DNA of 64,000 nt from NCBI GenBank assembly GCA_008921705.1, contig VFFE01007078.1, positions 8,353 to 72,352 of the forward strand, read 5' to 3'. Of the stretch, positions 12,901-27,900 are shown one piece after another. Below the pieces are notes generated by a model, which saw only the letters and a list, made by a program, of their open reading frames with translations, searched no databases and was not told the origin of the DNA. Position numbers and translations under genes: made by a program. How positions within the stretch are numbered: position 1 is the stretch's first letter; each line of letters opens with the position of its first letter. This stretch comes from Burhinus oedicnemus. Lineage: Eukaryota > Chordata > Aves > Charadriiformes > Burhinidae.

Positions 12901-15900
12901 CAGCACCCCCTTACATGAGGCTGCCTGTACACACAAACATTTATCAGCCATTGCACCTCCTCCAGAGGACACAGTAAGAAAAGTGATGGTTTTTGTGGAC
13001 CACTCTGAAGCAGCCTTCTAGCATCTATACCATTTTTTGTTAACCTCTGGATCAGATACTTGCCAAGACCTGGCTCTCCTTGCACACACAGCCCAACTAA
13101 ATTCTCACTGATTCTGCCCAGTGCTGCCGTGGTTTTTCAGATCACAGTGCAGTGTTCTGAATTTTGAAAATTTCAAATTTACTATTTGTCTCATACTCTA
13201 ACTGTACTTTTAAATTCATGTGTCCTATGGTATCATTGCATTCACATGGTATCTTCTTGCTAGCAGACATGCATGTCAAGAATTCCAGGTATTTCACAAA
13301 TTAATGCAGTTCTCTGATACACAGGACTCATTTCACCCCTGGTGTCTTGCTTTCCCTATGGACAGGCATCCCTAATCAGGGAAGCAGACCCAGAAATGTA
13401 CGGGGCAACCTGGGAAAATGTTTCTTAAACATACTCCCATGAAAAACGGAAACATTAAAGCAAAGCAGTGAGGAACACTGGTATCTTAATTCTATCCAGA
13501 ATTCAAATTCACCTTCATTAAAGTATTACTTTGAATTAAACGTGTGCTCTGGCTACTGAACAATTTCCTGTGACCCTGCAAAAAAAAACACTGGGAAATC
13601 AACAGCAAATAAACCTGACAAAGATGAAAGGCTTGAACTTACACATAATGTGGAGAGATATTCAGAAGATGTAATTACATTTCCACTTAAATCAAATTGA
13701 TTAATTTGCCGGAATGCTATAATATTAACATCATCAATGTCACTGTTCCCAACCTGCAACATAAAACACAGTGATGTTTTTACCAACAGAGGACCAGTTA
13801 ACAGAGGACAGTTAGCACAACACAAATATTGCTCATAATTTTAAACAAGTGAATTTTGTTCTATACTAACAAGAGGGAAACTTGAAGGCTTTCCAGTTGC
13901 AAGTACTTTTCCTCCAGAGTGCACAGCTCTCAATTAGACTTGTGCATTATCAGCACAAGGCTGATAGCATTAAGTTAAACTGAAAATGGAAGAAGTATCA
14001 AAAGCATCCCTTATTTTGGAAGAGGCTAAGTCACATACACAGGACTGCCTGATGTCTGAACATTGGTCTCAGTACTTTGCATCTGTGCCAAGAGATGCAT
14101 ATTACTATGCCAGGATGTTTGTACAGTTGACTAATGAGGAATATGCTCATATAATAATATAACCTACTTCAAAAATACATAACTTTGTATGCTTCAAAAC
14201 TGTTTAAAATACAAAACATTTGTGTTTCTAGAACTCCGATCAGAGTAAGGAAAGACATTTACTCAAATAGTAACTACAGTAACAGATAGGTGATGGTTTG
14301 GCCAGGTGCCGTATCAACGGTCTGGTGCCACTGAGGCTGTACATTTTTCCTGCAGGTGTCTTTCAAACGCTTCTCTCTGCTGGAGAAAATAGCAGGCTAG
14401 CCAGGATACTATTAGTATAAGCTACTGCATACAGCTGTCACTTGCAGTACATAATCTTCATACAATTTTCTGGAATTTGGGTTGCCATTCTCTTCCTTTT
14501 CCCAAAAAGCAAGCACTCTTAGCAAGACGACACTAAGGACTTGAAAGATTTCTGCCCTTCTGTTTTGCTGCAAAGCGGGGCACCCTGGTCAGGTGCGTGT
14601 CTGAGCTCAAATAATGACCATCTCCCACTGAAAAGTTCTGGACAACTAACAAAAGCTTATTATTATTAACCTTTGCTGGATGTCAAGAGATAAATGCAAG
14701 GCAACTAATCTGAATCTGTAAGGATGGAGGAATATTTAATGAGATTTCATCAATTTTCAGTTCAAAGTTATTATTACATTTTATAAGATTTGCTAGTCTG
14801 AATGACAATTTCATCTAAATCAAGACAGCAGGATTTAGACCAAATAAAGCATAACAAAATCTATCTATCCGTCAATAACCAAATAAGAAGATAGCATAAT
14901 ACGACAATTTATGACATCCTCAAGTCGCTAGTGCTTTGTTCCACATCATAAAGAAATGCTGAAAGGTGTTCTATAGATTTTGATGTATCGTTTTTGTGAC
15001 TGTGAAAGAATCCTTTTCACTTATTTACTGTTTGGGCTTTATCTTATTTCAATTTTAAGCTACGGTGCTGACACACAATGCGGGGCCCATATTTATGGAG
15101 CTAACATGCTAAACAGAATGCATTCAATTACATTGCCGCTGATAGAACAGACATAATGCCTAGACACATGCATTTTATAGTTAAGTGATACTACAAAAAA
15201 AGAAAAAATTACCTCAATTGCACGATGCTGTGGTAAAGCTCTTTCAATGTGATCATTGCCTTCAGCTTTGAGTTGGACATGATACACACAACCAGGCTAA
15301 AAGCAACAGTCAATGATAAATCCCAAGACTGAATAATAGGTACTTTAATTTCAGAAGACAGTAAGAGATTCCATGTAAGATACACCACCCAAACAGATCT
15401 AACTCTATCCAGCTAAAGTTTTTCTTATTCCAAATAGAAAATTTAACTCAGTAACACGTGGATGGAAAGCTGCCGGGCAGAAAAGGATCTTGGGGTCCTG
15501 GTGGACAGCTGGCTGAACATGAGCCAGCAGTGTGCCCAGGTAGCCAAGAAGGCTAACAGGCATCTTGGCCTGTATCAAGAACAGTGTGGTCAGCAGGAGT
15601 AGGGAAGTGATCGTGCCCCTGTACTCAACGCTGGTGAGGCTGCAGCTTGAGTACTGTGTTCAGTTTTGGGCACCACAGTATAGGAGGGACACTGAGGTGC
15701 TGGAGCGTGTCCAGAGAAGGGCAACAAAGCTGGTGAGGGGTCTGGAAAACACACCTTATGAGGAGCGTCTGAAGGAATTAGGATTGTTTAGTCTGGAGAA
15801 GAGAAGGCTGAGGGGAGACCTTATTGCTCTCTACAACTACCTGAAAGGAGGTTGTAGTGAGATGGGAGCTGGTCTCTCCTCCCAAGTAACTAGCGATAGG

Positions 15901-18900
15901 ACAAGAGGAAACAGGTTCAAGTTGCGCCAGGGGAGGTTTAGGCTGGACATTAGGAAAAAATTTTTCAGTGAAAGAGTTATCAAACATTGGAACAAGCTGC
16001 CCAGGGAGGTGGTTAAGTCACCATCCCTAGATGTGTTTAAAAGTCGTGTAGATGTGGTGCTTAGAGACATGGTTTAGTGGCAGACCTGGCAGAGTAGGGT
16101 CAATGGTTGGACTAGATGATCTTAAAGGTCTTTTCCAACCTAAACGATTCTATGATGCTATGATTAGGGTGTTTACTGCCAGCAAATATAAAAGGCCTAT
16201 CACAGAACTTTCACTAGTTTATTACATTACAGTATTGAAAGAAATCACCTGCTGTGAAGTGTTTTAGCTAGAAAGAAAATATATTAAACAGGATTAAAAC
16301 CTGATCAAATACTGCTTTCTACTTCAGCATAATTGCTTAATCCATACATCGTGGTCCCAGAAATTCAGCTTCCACATTTCCTGCAGAACAGCTTACTTCA
16401 CATACATGCTGTACAATCAACACCATAAAAACACCCAATATCCTGCTAAAAATATGCTGTCATGTTATTTTTACAAGAGAAACTAAATGCTTCCCCAGAT
16501 TCTTTTGCCCAAGAAAATTCCCTGCTATAACACCTAAACATCTGTTAGACACATACTGTACACTGACCAGGGGCTCATGTCACACCATGGGAACTGTTCA
16601 GGGTTTATGGCAGGCCGTCACAGTATGCTGGCAGCAAGTTCCACAGACTTATACTGAAAGTTTTTTCCCCCTTTACTAGAATGAACGTTCACTACATGAC
16701 AGTGTAACACAGGGACACTCAAGGGAATCTGAGCTATCAAATGTGATGGGAAAACAGAAATAGCACCTCTCCTGTGAAGACAGGCTGAGAGAGCTGGGAT
16801 TGTTCAGCCGGTGAGACCATATAGCAGCTCTCCAGTACCTAAAGGGGGCCTATAAGAAATCTGGAAAGGGACTTTTTACAAGGGCACGTAGTGATAGGAC
16901 GAGGTGTAATGGCTTCAGACTGGAAGAGGGTAGATTTAGGTTAGATATCAGGAAGAAATTTTTCACTATGAGGGTGGTGAGGCACTGAAACAGGTTGCCC
17001 AGGCAAGTTGTGGATGCTCCATCCCTGGAAGTGTTCAAGGCCAAGTTGGATGGGGCTTTCAGTAACCTGGTCTAGTGGAAGGTGCCCCTGCCCATGGCAG
17101 GGGAGTTGACACTAGATGATCTTTAAGGTCTCTTCCAACCTAAACCATTTTATTATCCTATGAAATTGGTAGCTGATTAATAAGACACATTTTATTGCTC
17201 CATTATCACACTAACATAAAAGTAAATGACAGAGAGAGTTCTAAATCCTTACCAGAAGGCCACGTAGCCTGAATTTGCCTTCTTCATCAGTTATTGTGTC
17301 TTCTCCATAGATGCTACAATCCTTCTGCCCCACAGCTTCTACTGATACTCTCTGCTCAGGCTCACCATTTAAAGAAGAAACTGTGCCATAACAGCTAGAG
17401 GTATAAAGAGAACCAATTGCTACAGATGTGCAGATGCTGTTTTAATGCACACTTTAAAGATATTTTACTGTTATAACTGATGGAAAAAGTACTTAATATA
17501 TTAGCATAGCATGAAGAAGAAAAAGGGAATTTATAACGTATGTGTAAAACTGTTTAAAGCATTAGAATTCGCTGCAGTTCAGAGCACAACTTTAGGAATC
17601 CAAGTTCCCTGACCTCCATGAACAGCAGCACTTACCCCTGAGGGCAAGGAAAGGAAGGATCTTGAAGTCAGATACCTGAAACGGTCTACCATCCCTACAA
17701 TAGTCCTCTCCTGTCCCACTGGACATAGCACAAGCCACTTCCAGTGCCCCTGACACAGTGCTTTCGTAGCAATGTTTCTGCTTGCAGTCCTGCCATCTTG
17801 CCTTAGCCACAGGCATGCGAAAAGGCTAAAAACAGTACTTCTACACAGCATAATAAAGTTAAATTGTGCCTTCAAAAGTACCCTCCAAACCTTCAGAACA
17901 TAGGTGTATCAGGACAAAACACACATTTTGCATAATGCATCCTGATACATTTTGCACAGCATTTCAGCTCTACTGACCTGTAAGCTGTTCTGTAACCAGT
18001 TATCCGAATTTTAAGATTCTGTCCTTCCTGCACTTCAATCATTTGTGATGATGGTTCAAAGCGAAACTCTTTCATCATAGGTTTAAAATAATACTGCCCT
18101 GGGCTCTGCAAAGAGGCATAAAACAAGCTGTTTACTGATAGTGACATAAAAATTCACCAAATCCAAACAATTACGTTTCTGCAAGAGCTTCCTAAAAAGC
18201 TAAAGTTCTCTCTCCCAACCGTAGGTTAAACTGGTCGGAAAATGTGAGCACTGAAAAACAGGGAGCACATTGGACAATAATCCAATGGAACTCCACCAGG
18301 TGATAATGCCTGAAGCCTTAAAACCTTACTGCAAGACCTCAAAGACAGGAAAGTGACCAAGAGAGAAACATGTCTGCGAGGAAACTACTCAGACATGTCT
18401 ACACATATGTACAGATCAATAATCGAATTAGATTTCTTTCCTCTAAAGACTCTCAAATGATCATCAACAAATTAGCTTGTTTCATGTTTACAGACTGCAA
18501 ATTAGTAACTGAAATCAATCAACATCACCTACTACCGGTTGGGGAGAAATCTCTTGCCAGGTTAGATTTCACATCTTTCACTTGCTAAGATTGTAAATGC
18601 TGTCCACATCTCTCATTGTGGGTTATGATTTCAAAGGAGACCATACGTTCCCCTGCCACTGAAGAGAGCCAAGAGCATCCCTGTTTTGGAAGCCAAAGTA
18701 ACACAGCATCGCACATGCAGCCACATTCAGAAGACCGAATCTCAACTTACCAGATTGGAAAAAGTCAGCATGCCATTATCCTGTGTAAGGAGGTTGGACC
18801 GAAACACCCCTCCACTGAGAGACAAGAGAACTCCAGCAAGAGCCTGGTCATCCTCTGATTTGATCTATTTTTGAAAAAGCAATAGTTTTAACTGTAAGGA

Positions 18901-21900
18901 GGGTTGCTTTATGAAGAAGGGTTCAATTCAGAAGCCTCTCACAGAGTGCACAGATGTGCTGGCTCTGAGCACTCAGTTGTAAGCAGAAGAAAACGAGCCA
19001 CATCTGCAGTGTATCCCATCCTGTGAGGCTGCAGGACTACAGAAGCTTGTGCTCTCAACATCTGGGCAGTCACAGCTGCACACAGCACGTGCCACCAGAA
19101 CAGTCGTTCTCTATCACTTCATAGGACATGCTGGGGGCCAGAGGAAAGTATCCCAAAGACCAGAACCAGGCACTAGCTGGACCAGAATATAAATGAAAAA
19201 ATCACCTTGAGGGAAAAAAAATCATTAAGAGAAGGTGGTCGAACTCTACAAAAGCAAATAAAGCCAGTCTTTTGGACTGCAGGCTCTAACTTTCACTCTA
19301 TAAACCTTGCAAAATATCTTTTGCATGGTAAGTCATGGTCTACAACTAAGCTCATCCACTGAGATTTGCTTCCCCCATGACAAAACTATCCCCAAATCCC
19401 ACACCCATCTGTGTCTGGCTGGGACACGTGGGTTAACTTTTTTGCCTGTTTAGCTCTAACTGCACACACTATTCATTCAGAACCCAAAGCGTTTAGACCA
19501 TTACCTCAAACGTCACCCCAGCAAGAGCAAAAGCTTTGAAGTCCCCAACTGTTCCTTCTACTGCAGTCAAAACAAACCCTTCTTTCTGAGCAGTAACTGT
19601 ATATTCCAAGTCACTGTGGAGTGGCCCAACACTTCAAATAAAAGGAAAGAAGAACACATTTTTAAAAAAAGCACTTGGATAACACACACATTGTCAAGTC
19701 ACCATTTAACTAAAGAATCCAAAAGATCAAAAAAAATTTGTTAATTACCTGTAAGCACCTTTGTCATCAGTGAAAACCGTGATGAGCGGAGAAGTTGCTC
19801 CCTTTTCACCAATGACAATCTCAACACCTTCCAATTCAGGATGGATTCGCCCTTCCAGAAATAAGCCTGCTTTTCCATGAAGCTCTATCAGCTTTCCAGG
19901 ACAACTCTCTTGGTCATTGCAAAGGGGATTTAAGACGAACAAGAAAGTAAAAAAAAACAAAACAAAACAAAACACTCACCATTCTGTCTTAGAGCAAGAG
20001 TTTAACTACTTTCAAAGTGATCAGTTGATGTTCTTTTACCTCAGCATAAGAGATCAACGCACACAATTCTATGGCCTTCTGATTCATTAAGTTACATACA
20101 CTGCAGCCACATGGAGATTACAACAATATTCCCTTATAGCTGATACTACACTGAGCTTTGACAAAATTTTTTGAGATCTAATTCAGGTCAACATATGTCA
20201 TGTCTGAAGACATACGTAAAGTTTTACTCCCCCTCCCCTCCAATGTATTTAGAATGTGCACAACAAAGAGGCACATAAAAAGGGGCATCTAACATTTTCT
20301 AGGGATTTCAAACGAAGCATGTTCACTGAGGAACCTGAGGGCAAGCTAGACACTGACTTAACAAGTAGCATCAACTGACTGATGAGAACCCTGACAATTT
20401 TGAAGTTTATTTTTTTGTATTTTCATTATTGTAAATTACTACAAATAAAACTTAACAGAAACTTGAATTTGTTAAAAAACTCACAAAGCAAACATTGCTT
20501 TTGCATAACTATTTTTCTAGACGAGAGTAATATGAACAATTCTGAGAATCTGGTGGCCCAAACCATGACAAACGTCCAGAGATCTAGCCCTTCCTCTTGT
20601 GCCAGGTGGTCTTTCAGCACTTGGAAGCGTATTCTGCTGATAAAAACTTTACTTGCACCCTCTACCAAATACCCATGCTTCCAAATTTCAGAGTGAAATT
20701 GGCCCAAAGAAATACCTGCAATTGAAACCTTCCTAACATTACCTCTGAAGAGCTATTCATACATTCATCTGTAAGGATACATTTCTGCCTTAAAAATCTA
20801 CTCTTTCAAGCTAGGTTTTATTTATATTTACCTCCACTAACAACTGTTTCCACATAAGGCGGGTAGAAAAGCAGCTCTTTTGATGAGGGTGTCACAGTAA
20901 TTTTCTCTCCAGACCTATAAAACACAAATAAGATACAATTAGAAGAAAATGGAATTAGCAGCTCTCACATAGGAAAGAGTACTGCATATTGACCCAAGAA
21001 CCTATCTAAATACCACAAGGAAAAAATATCAACAATGACCTAAGCAAAATTCATATTATGTGTTACTAGTTTCCATTTAGCTGACAGTCAACAAGAATAA
21101 GCTCTTTCCTATATGGAATATAGCATTATTCTGTTTGGTGGAAACACCAGACAATGGTACAAAGAATATGCCTTGTCCATTGGAGCTTGGTATTACCTTG
21201 CCCAGTATGAAAATTCATACAAGAACGGTCCTTGGAGTTCATCCACCATTTCTTGCACTGGTGGCTTTGTTCCTTCCTCCTCTTGACCCTTCTTTTCTCT
21301 CTCCTGTCGGCGGGTCTCAATTTCTGCCAGCTGCTGCTCCCTACGTAACTCCTGTACAGATTTCAGGGGTCCTAAAACTAAGGCAGGTTCACTGTCAATG
21401 GATGACCTGAAAACATGGAGGAGAAAATAAAATCATCTCCTTTCATATGGAAGGATAAGAGATTGTTACACCTGTTAATTACTGCCGATATACCACAGCA
21501 GACAAGTCCCAGGATTATTTTTTAAAATCCATTCCTTTTTAATTCTGCTATTTATTCCAAGCATAACTAAAACTTTTAACCTCTATATCAATTAGTTACT
21601 ACTAGAAAGGTTCGTTCATAGGGACTACAGGTAACCTACCTGGCCTAGCAGGAAGGGACCTACTTGCAACTCTCACAAATTCTGCCCCATCACGCTATAA
21701 CCATTCAAGAAGTTACAGGCCTATTGCCTCCTCCTCCCCTCTGCCGTGCCTCAGCATCCCACTGCAGAGCCAGTGCCACAAACCTACATCTCAACTACTT
21801 TGCAGAGTCCAGCATCTTAGCTTAGCTTGGGTTTTGGTAAGCAGAGAGTCTTGATTTTGCACCAAGTAGCAGACACCAGCTCTGCTGCAGGGCCAATAAC

Positions 21901-24900
21901 CTCCCACAAAAGCACTGACAAGCCAGCAGGAGTGGTAAAGGAGCCAAAGGACCAGTTTGCAAGAGTACCTTTAACAAAGCCCTAAGTAAAACACAAAGGC
22001 TAGAATTCCAAAGCTGACAACAAGCTTAATACAGAAATAAACAAAAAGACTGGTAAGCTCACTTATTTTTTCAGTAGTAGGAACTTTCCCTCAGAACCTA
22101 CCTCTCAGGAGTAGAGTATACAAGGAGAAAATAACTTCTGTCACAAATAAATACTTCCAATAGCTGGTAATTCCCAGGAAAAGCTCTGAGTTCTAACCTA
22201 TCTGCCCTATACATTTGAACTATCTAGCTATCTTGCCACTGTCCACTGAACAGATTTTTAGATAAGTTTAACCAAGTTCTTTAAATCAGCTCAGAACAAT
22301 ACATCTTGTTTCACTTTCCGTGATCTTACATACTCTCCTAGCAACTTCTTCTAGTCTCCAACCATTCTTTGTATCTTATCTTCTGTCTCTTCTACAACGG
22401 TCTGAAAAACTGCTGCAGAACACTACAAAATTCTGTACGAGGAGTGAACTGAAACGATCACTATTACTTCTCCTACAACCACTTTAGATTATCAGGATAG
22501 TTCTGTCTCCTGCTTCAGTCTTCACCTATGCTCTATTTTGTCTTTTTTAAGAGAAACAGATACTATTGCTCTATCACACTAAGTTTTATCACGGCTTTAA
22601 ATTCTTTCTGTGCAGTCCAGAAACAATACAAAAATGTATCAAAACATTTTTTTGTCTTAAAACCTATTAAAAATCTGTACAGACATGCACACAGTCTCAT
22701 GGTATTAGTAATAAATTACTACAGTCTCACTTTTCAAACATGCCATGCCATCATCAAAAATTGTTAAGAATCAGCTTTATTTTTGGTTGGGTTGGTGGGT
22801 TTTTTTGTGTTATTAACTGAAAGTTAACAGGCCACCGCCACGGATCTGGTACACAAGCATAGACTTTTAAGAACAACTGCCTTGCTTTTAAATCCAGAGC
22901 TGTTCCTTTTATGGTGATGGCATTTCACAAACTGGACTTTGGCTGAAAAGCTTCAGGCAGGCTTGAACAGAGACTGAGCTGCCTTCAAAGCACTTGCCAA
23001 TAGTCTCAAAAAACCCAACCAGCCTAGAAGGTCAGTATAATAGTCACCTCCTCACTAAGTTGTTTTAAAAATCCTATTGGCTCTCTGCTACCTCAGTGTT
23101 TCTTTTCCAGCTGCTGTAGTTGCCCAGTAGTTGCAGTTACAGGCTCATTAAACTCAGGGAACTTTAGGCAATGCTCTGCAGGTAATTTGTTCTCTGAAAG
23201 GATGTTTTCTACACTCAAAAAGTTTGAGAACCCATAATCTAGAACAAGTGGACATCAGCAGACCGTTAATAAAGCACTCATCATTATCAGACACTTCCAG
23301 GCAGATCAGGCACCTCACACAATTAAAGCTGTTCACAAATCAATGCTCCCTAGTGAGCTCTGTTCAGCTAAACATAAATTGGTGCATTAGTGTGTAATCA
23401 CTCTGCATGGTTTTCCTTTTATAATCCTCTTCACACCAGCAACAATGCTCTAAAGCAGCAGATTCTCATATTCTGAGGAAACAAAAAAGGAAAAAAATAG
23501 ATGCCAGTGCTAAAGAGCTCAGAGCTAAGCTAAAACAACACCCTCTGAATTCTGAAATTTCAGTTCATTAAAGTGTACAAAAACTGGGAAAATCATTCCT
23601 TTTTACCATGACACACAAGTAGAAAGGGGCTGTACTAAAATGAAGTGACAACATTCAAAATGAGGGCTGGGAATTATTTATCCATCTACAAAGAACTCAA
23701 AGCACAGCTTAGCATAAAAACCTTTTGCAGTCTCAAGCTGGCTGCCATCCCCTTAGAAAGCAGCCACTGAAGTATTAAAACCAGAGTAAAACTTTATGAG
23801 AGATGTCTTTTTCTTCCCCTTTTTATAGCCCCAAGATTTCTTTTGTTCTTACTTAATGGTAATAGTCACATCCATCAGTTTATCTGTTACAATCGTGCCA
23901 AGGACATGGTGTCGAACTGCAGTGAGCGTCAGTATACTAGGAGAGGACCTGTAAATCAAAGTAACAAAGAGATTAATTCAAGGTCCCCCTCCTAATGAAA
24001 ATAACAAAATCTTTTTTAGCAGAGTTTGTGCTCCCATCCCTAAGTTTGAAGTGCTTTATAAAAGACAATATAGAAATTACACAGCAAAGCTGTGGTGCTG
24101 AGATGATGGCATATTGGAAAGAGAGCATTTTCCAGCTCTGAACCCCAAACCACTGCGTGACAGTGGCCAAATCAATTCCTTCCTTTGTGCCTCCTACTTC
24201 CTCTCAAGCTAATGCTGATGTGATTGACTTCATATGTACAATCCCTTTTTACACAGCAGAAGGACAGGCAAAAGTTTGTCATATTAGACATAGTTCACCA
24301 AGATGCCCCAAGTCTAACGGTGCTTTGCTGCCGAAAGGGAGTTTCTGCTTCTATCCATTCATTCACTTTGTGCTGGCTCTCATGTTTAGCACATCTCTCT
24401 TTGAAGTACTTTTAATTCACTAACACATCAGAAAAGAATCAGATTTGAATGCTGAATTTGTTTTCTACCATGTTAGTGAACTAAAAGTAGTCTTGGAGCA
24501 GAAATCCTCTTTTTGGAAGCAAAGAGCCATTAAGCACATTGCCAGACCATAACCTATAAAAAACTAATAAAACACGGCTGACTTTGGAAGATCAGCACTG
24601 CTTACTTGTGATTAGGGTGAATATTTATCCAGCTTGCAAAAACTGGGCTGAGCAGAATCAAATCACTACAGAGTCATGGCACTAGGGACGTACAATGCCT
24701 CCTAGTAAACCTACTAGTCTATCTTTTGCATTTCAACTCTCACAAGTGATCAACAGTTTTCACTGAAATATCTCTGTTTTGTTACAAAGCAAACCCAACA
24801 TTAAACAGACACAAGGCCAACAAAAATATCCATTTAAAGTAGCAAAAATATCCATTTAAAGTAGCAAAAGCATCTTTAAATCCTATCATTAGTTGATTAT

Positions 24901-27900
24901 TTTTTTTTAGGACCAGAAAGGGCAAGAGAACACACCTGATACACTTTGCTAAAGCCTGCCTCTATAGGTTAGAGACAGTCGTAGCAAAACTTCCTGAACT
25001 GCTGAAAGCAAGCAGCTTCAGCAGAACGAAGGAACAAAGCTTTATGAAAGCATACTGATAGGCACAAGATCAAAAACAGATTTTGCTCTTACGTGTCATA
25101 AGTGTAATACTCATGTTCAAACTGGTGGCAGGAACGTGGGGTGACTTCATATACACCTGTAAACATTAAGTCAAAGAATGACCCACTGAAAAAAATTCAA
25201 GCTTACTGTGTTGACTGAATACTCAAGATCACATGAGACCTGAGGTATAGAAACAATACAAAATTTGACTATACATCTACTGCCTTTCACATAGACACTT
25301 GTAAATTAATTCACCTCTGTTCAGTCACAGATCAGTACTGGAAGTTGCACAGAGTTTCTAACATACGCTGATATAAAAACACAGTTAGGTGTCACTACAA
25401 ATAAATAGTTACCAACACAACAAACCAAACAAGCTCAGAAGAAGTAACCTACCATGGCCCCATAGCTTATACCCTTTGACTGATTATAGAACCATTGTAT
25501 TATTGTATTGTGAATGAGACTGCTAGCTCTAAGGATGAAACGTTCAAAGATAAAAACTGAATCAAAACCAAACATATTTGTTAACTGTTTTGCTAAGAGG
25601 CCATAACAGAGAACTAGCTCTAAGACACTAAAAAGAGGAAAAAAAAAAAAAAATCTCATTTTAAAACATTCTTTTTGCCTGTTATAGATAACCCTGTGGT
25701 ACTTTTAACAGTTATCCCTCAAGAATCCTGTATTGAAATGAAACTTCAATTTGTCAGTCACATGCTAATGTGAACTAAATTGTTTTAACACGCTCTTCAT
25801 TCATCAAAGATTAAAGCCCTTCACCGAGTCAAAAAAAAAAAATTATGAAGGGCTAAACAGTAGGAGAATTCTAAAGACTTAGAACAGAGCATTTATATGC
25901 AGATGTAAATAAAACAATGCCTCTCAGAAACCTCAGAAACCACAACAGAATTTTTTTTTATTTTTTTTTTACATTCCAGCAGTATTAGTTGACTGGTTCT
26001 TTTTTTGTTTTTCAAACTAACATTTTAAAGCTGTTACCTGGCTTTGAAAGACAGAATCTATTAACTCCTTTGGACAGGTTATAAACACCAACATTCTCTG
26101 GTCCATTTCCATCCTGATAAAATTCCTGTGAAGCCACAACACAATTCACTATTAGTAATTACCAAACAACAAAATGAAAACAGTATTTGCCTAAAGATAC
26201 GTTAATGCTTCTCTTTTACAGCAGCTAACAACACAAGACCATTTTACCAAATCTAAGAGACAAATCTCAAAAGCACGCTAAACATCAACGTTGCTGTGCT
26301 ATATGACTCCCTAGAGATATGAGAAAGCCTTGATTCCAAGCATAATACAACCTACCTACACAAGTTCATTAAAAAAATACAAGGATTTTTGTTACCTACA
26401 TACCAGTGTAATTGCATGAGAAAGAGAACACCTCAGCATATATCCAGTCTGCCTGAATTCTACTCCCGAAACATCTTCCTCCATGACTTCCAACTCCAAA
26501 GACTTATTCTTCCAGCACCAGTCTTCATGTACAATGCTTACTAGAATACACACCAAACAAAGCATTTTAGTAATGTAAAACTGTGTGAATAAGGGCAGGT
26601 TTTGTGGTATAAAAAGCTTGTATCACTCTAACTTCCCTGACAATAATCCTCAAAGCCAGATATACAACAATGACTGTAATAACAGACCTGGCTCACAGTA
26701 CTGCAGCATCACCAGGAACCCAGCACATCTCGTAACAAAAAAGCTATTACAAAAAGGAATAATGAAGTCTGGTCACCCTGGAAAGTTCTGCAATGTGCAC
26801 TACCATTGTGATAGTCAAAGAATGCTAAAGAACATCAGAACCTAACTCCAATTTCACCTGGCAGAAAGATGTTCTGACTCGTGTATAAAAAAACAGCAAT
26901 CTGTATACACTCCTTCTCCACCTTTCCCTGGAAAACAATTTATTTTCATAGTAGGCCAAGGCACACTGGCCAAAACATGTATTGCTCTTCGGGGAGGTAC
27001 TCTGGAAGCAGAAGAACTACGGTGTGCCCCTGTTCTTAGGCTTGGGATAAGCCAGTTTGTGACAAAGCCTTTTTTCCTCACACAAGCCACGCAGTCCCTA
27101 AAATTTAGAGGAGCAGTTACGTGTAACCTGACAAAAGGGTTAAACATACAAGCCTAAGAAAACTTGATGCACTGTTATATAGTATTTTTCCAGATTCTCT
27201 CAAGTTTCAGAACTAGTTCCATATTGGACATACTGTAAACGGTATCCATAATAACAGAAGTATACAGATGAAGTCACAAATTTAGCTACCAAGGTAAGAC
27301 TTCAAGCAGTTCCCCGTATTCCTACCTTTGTATTTCCCAGGTAGCACATTTTCAAATGTGAAGGCCACTGAGTCCATGTTTCCAGAGAGCTGCAGGTTGC
27401 GTTTTTCACCCTGGCGGCTCACAGACTGTAATGTCACCATCAGATCACCACAAGCATCTGTGCAGAAAAGACAGCAGAAAATGAGACTGCATTCTGGCTT
27501 TCCAGCTTTGCCTGCAAAACCCACGCCCCAAGCAAGTTTCATGTGTACTAAGATTAAAATGATTACTCTCTTCCAGTAGAGAACATTTCCAATTAAAACT
27601 CTTATTTCTTAAGCACACGTTCACCAGTGGTTTTCTGCATTCTTCAGGAAGTTTGAGACCGTCAATCACATTCTTTTATCTAACGGCAATTAACCAGAGG
27701 CCAACATTAAATCCCTGTGTCCACCTTGCTCTGCAGAGACTACAGGGCCCAGAAAACACCCGAGAGACAGAAGTACATGTGTAACCACGTGCAGAGAGGA
27801 TTCAGAGAGGAAAAAGCGTAAAAATCACAGAAGTCAAGCTCCAATCACCAACTGCTGAAATCAGCAGGTAATCAAGGAAAATAGCAGGAGAGAGGACCTT

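Larger units (their letters stand above)
15297..17252 (-). other. NOMO1: NOMO intron 25, enlarged by two CR1 insertions
   Basis: 1,956 bp, of which roughly 1.1 kb is CR1. The non-CR1 remainder holds nothing recognisable. Confidence 0.85.

Noticed and set aside
15565..16077. 170-codon plus-strand frame read as a possible host gene
   Set aside because: It is the C-terminal part of CR1 ORF2 followed by the CR1 3' tail, so I annotated it as a mobile element.
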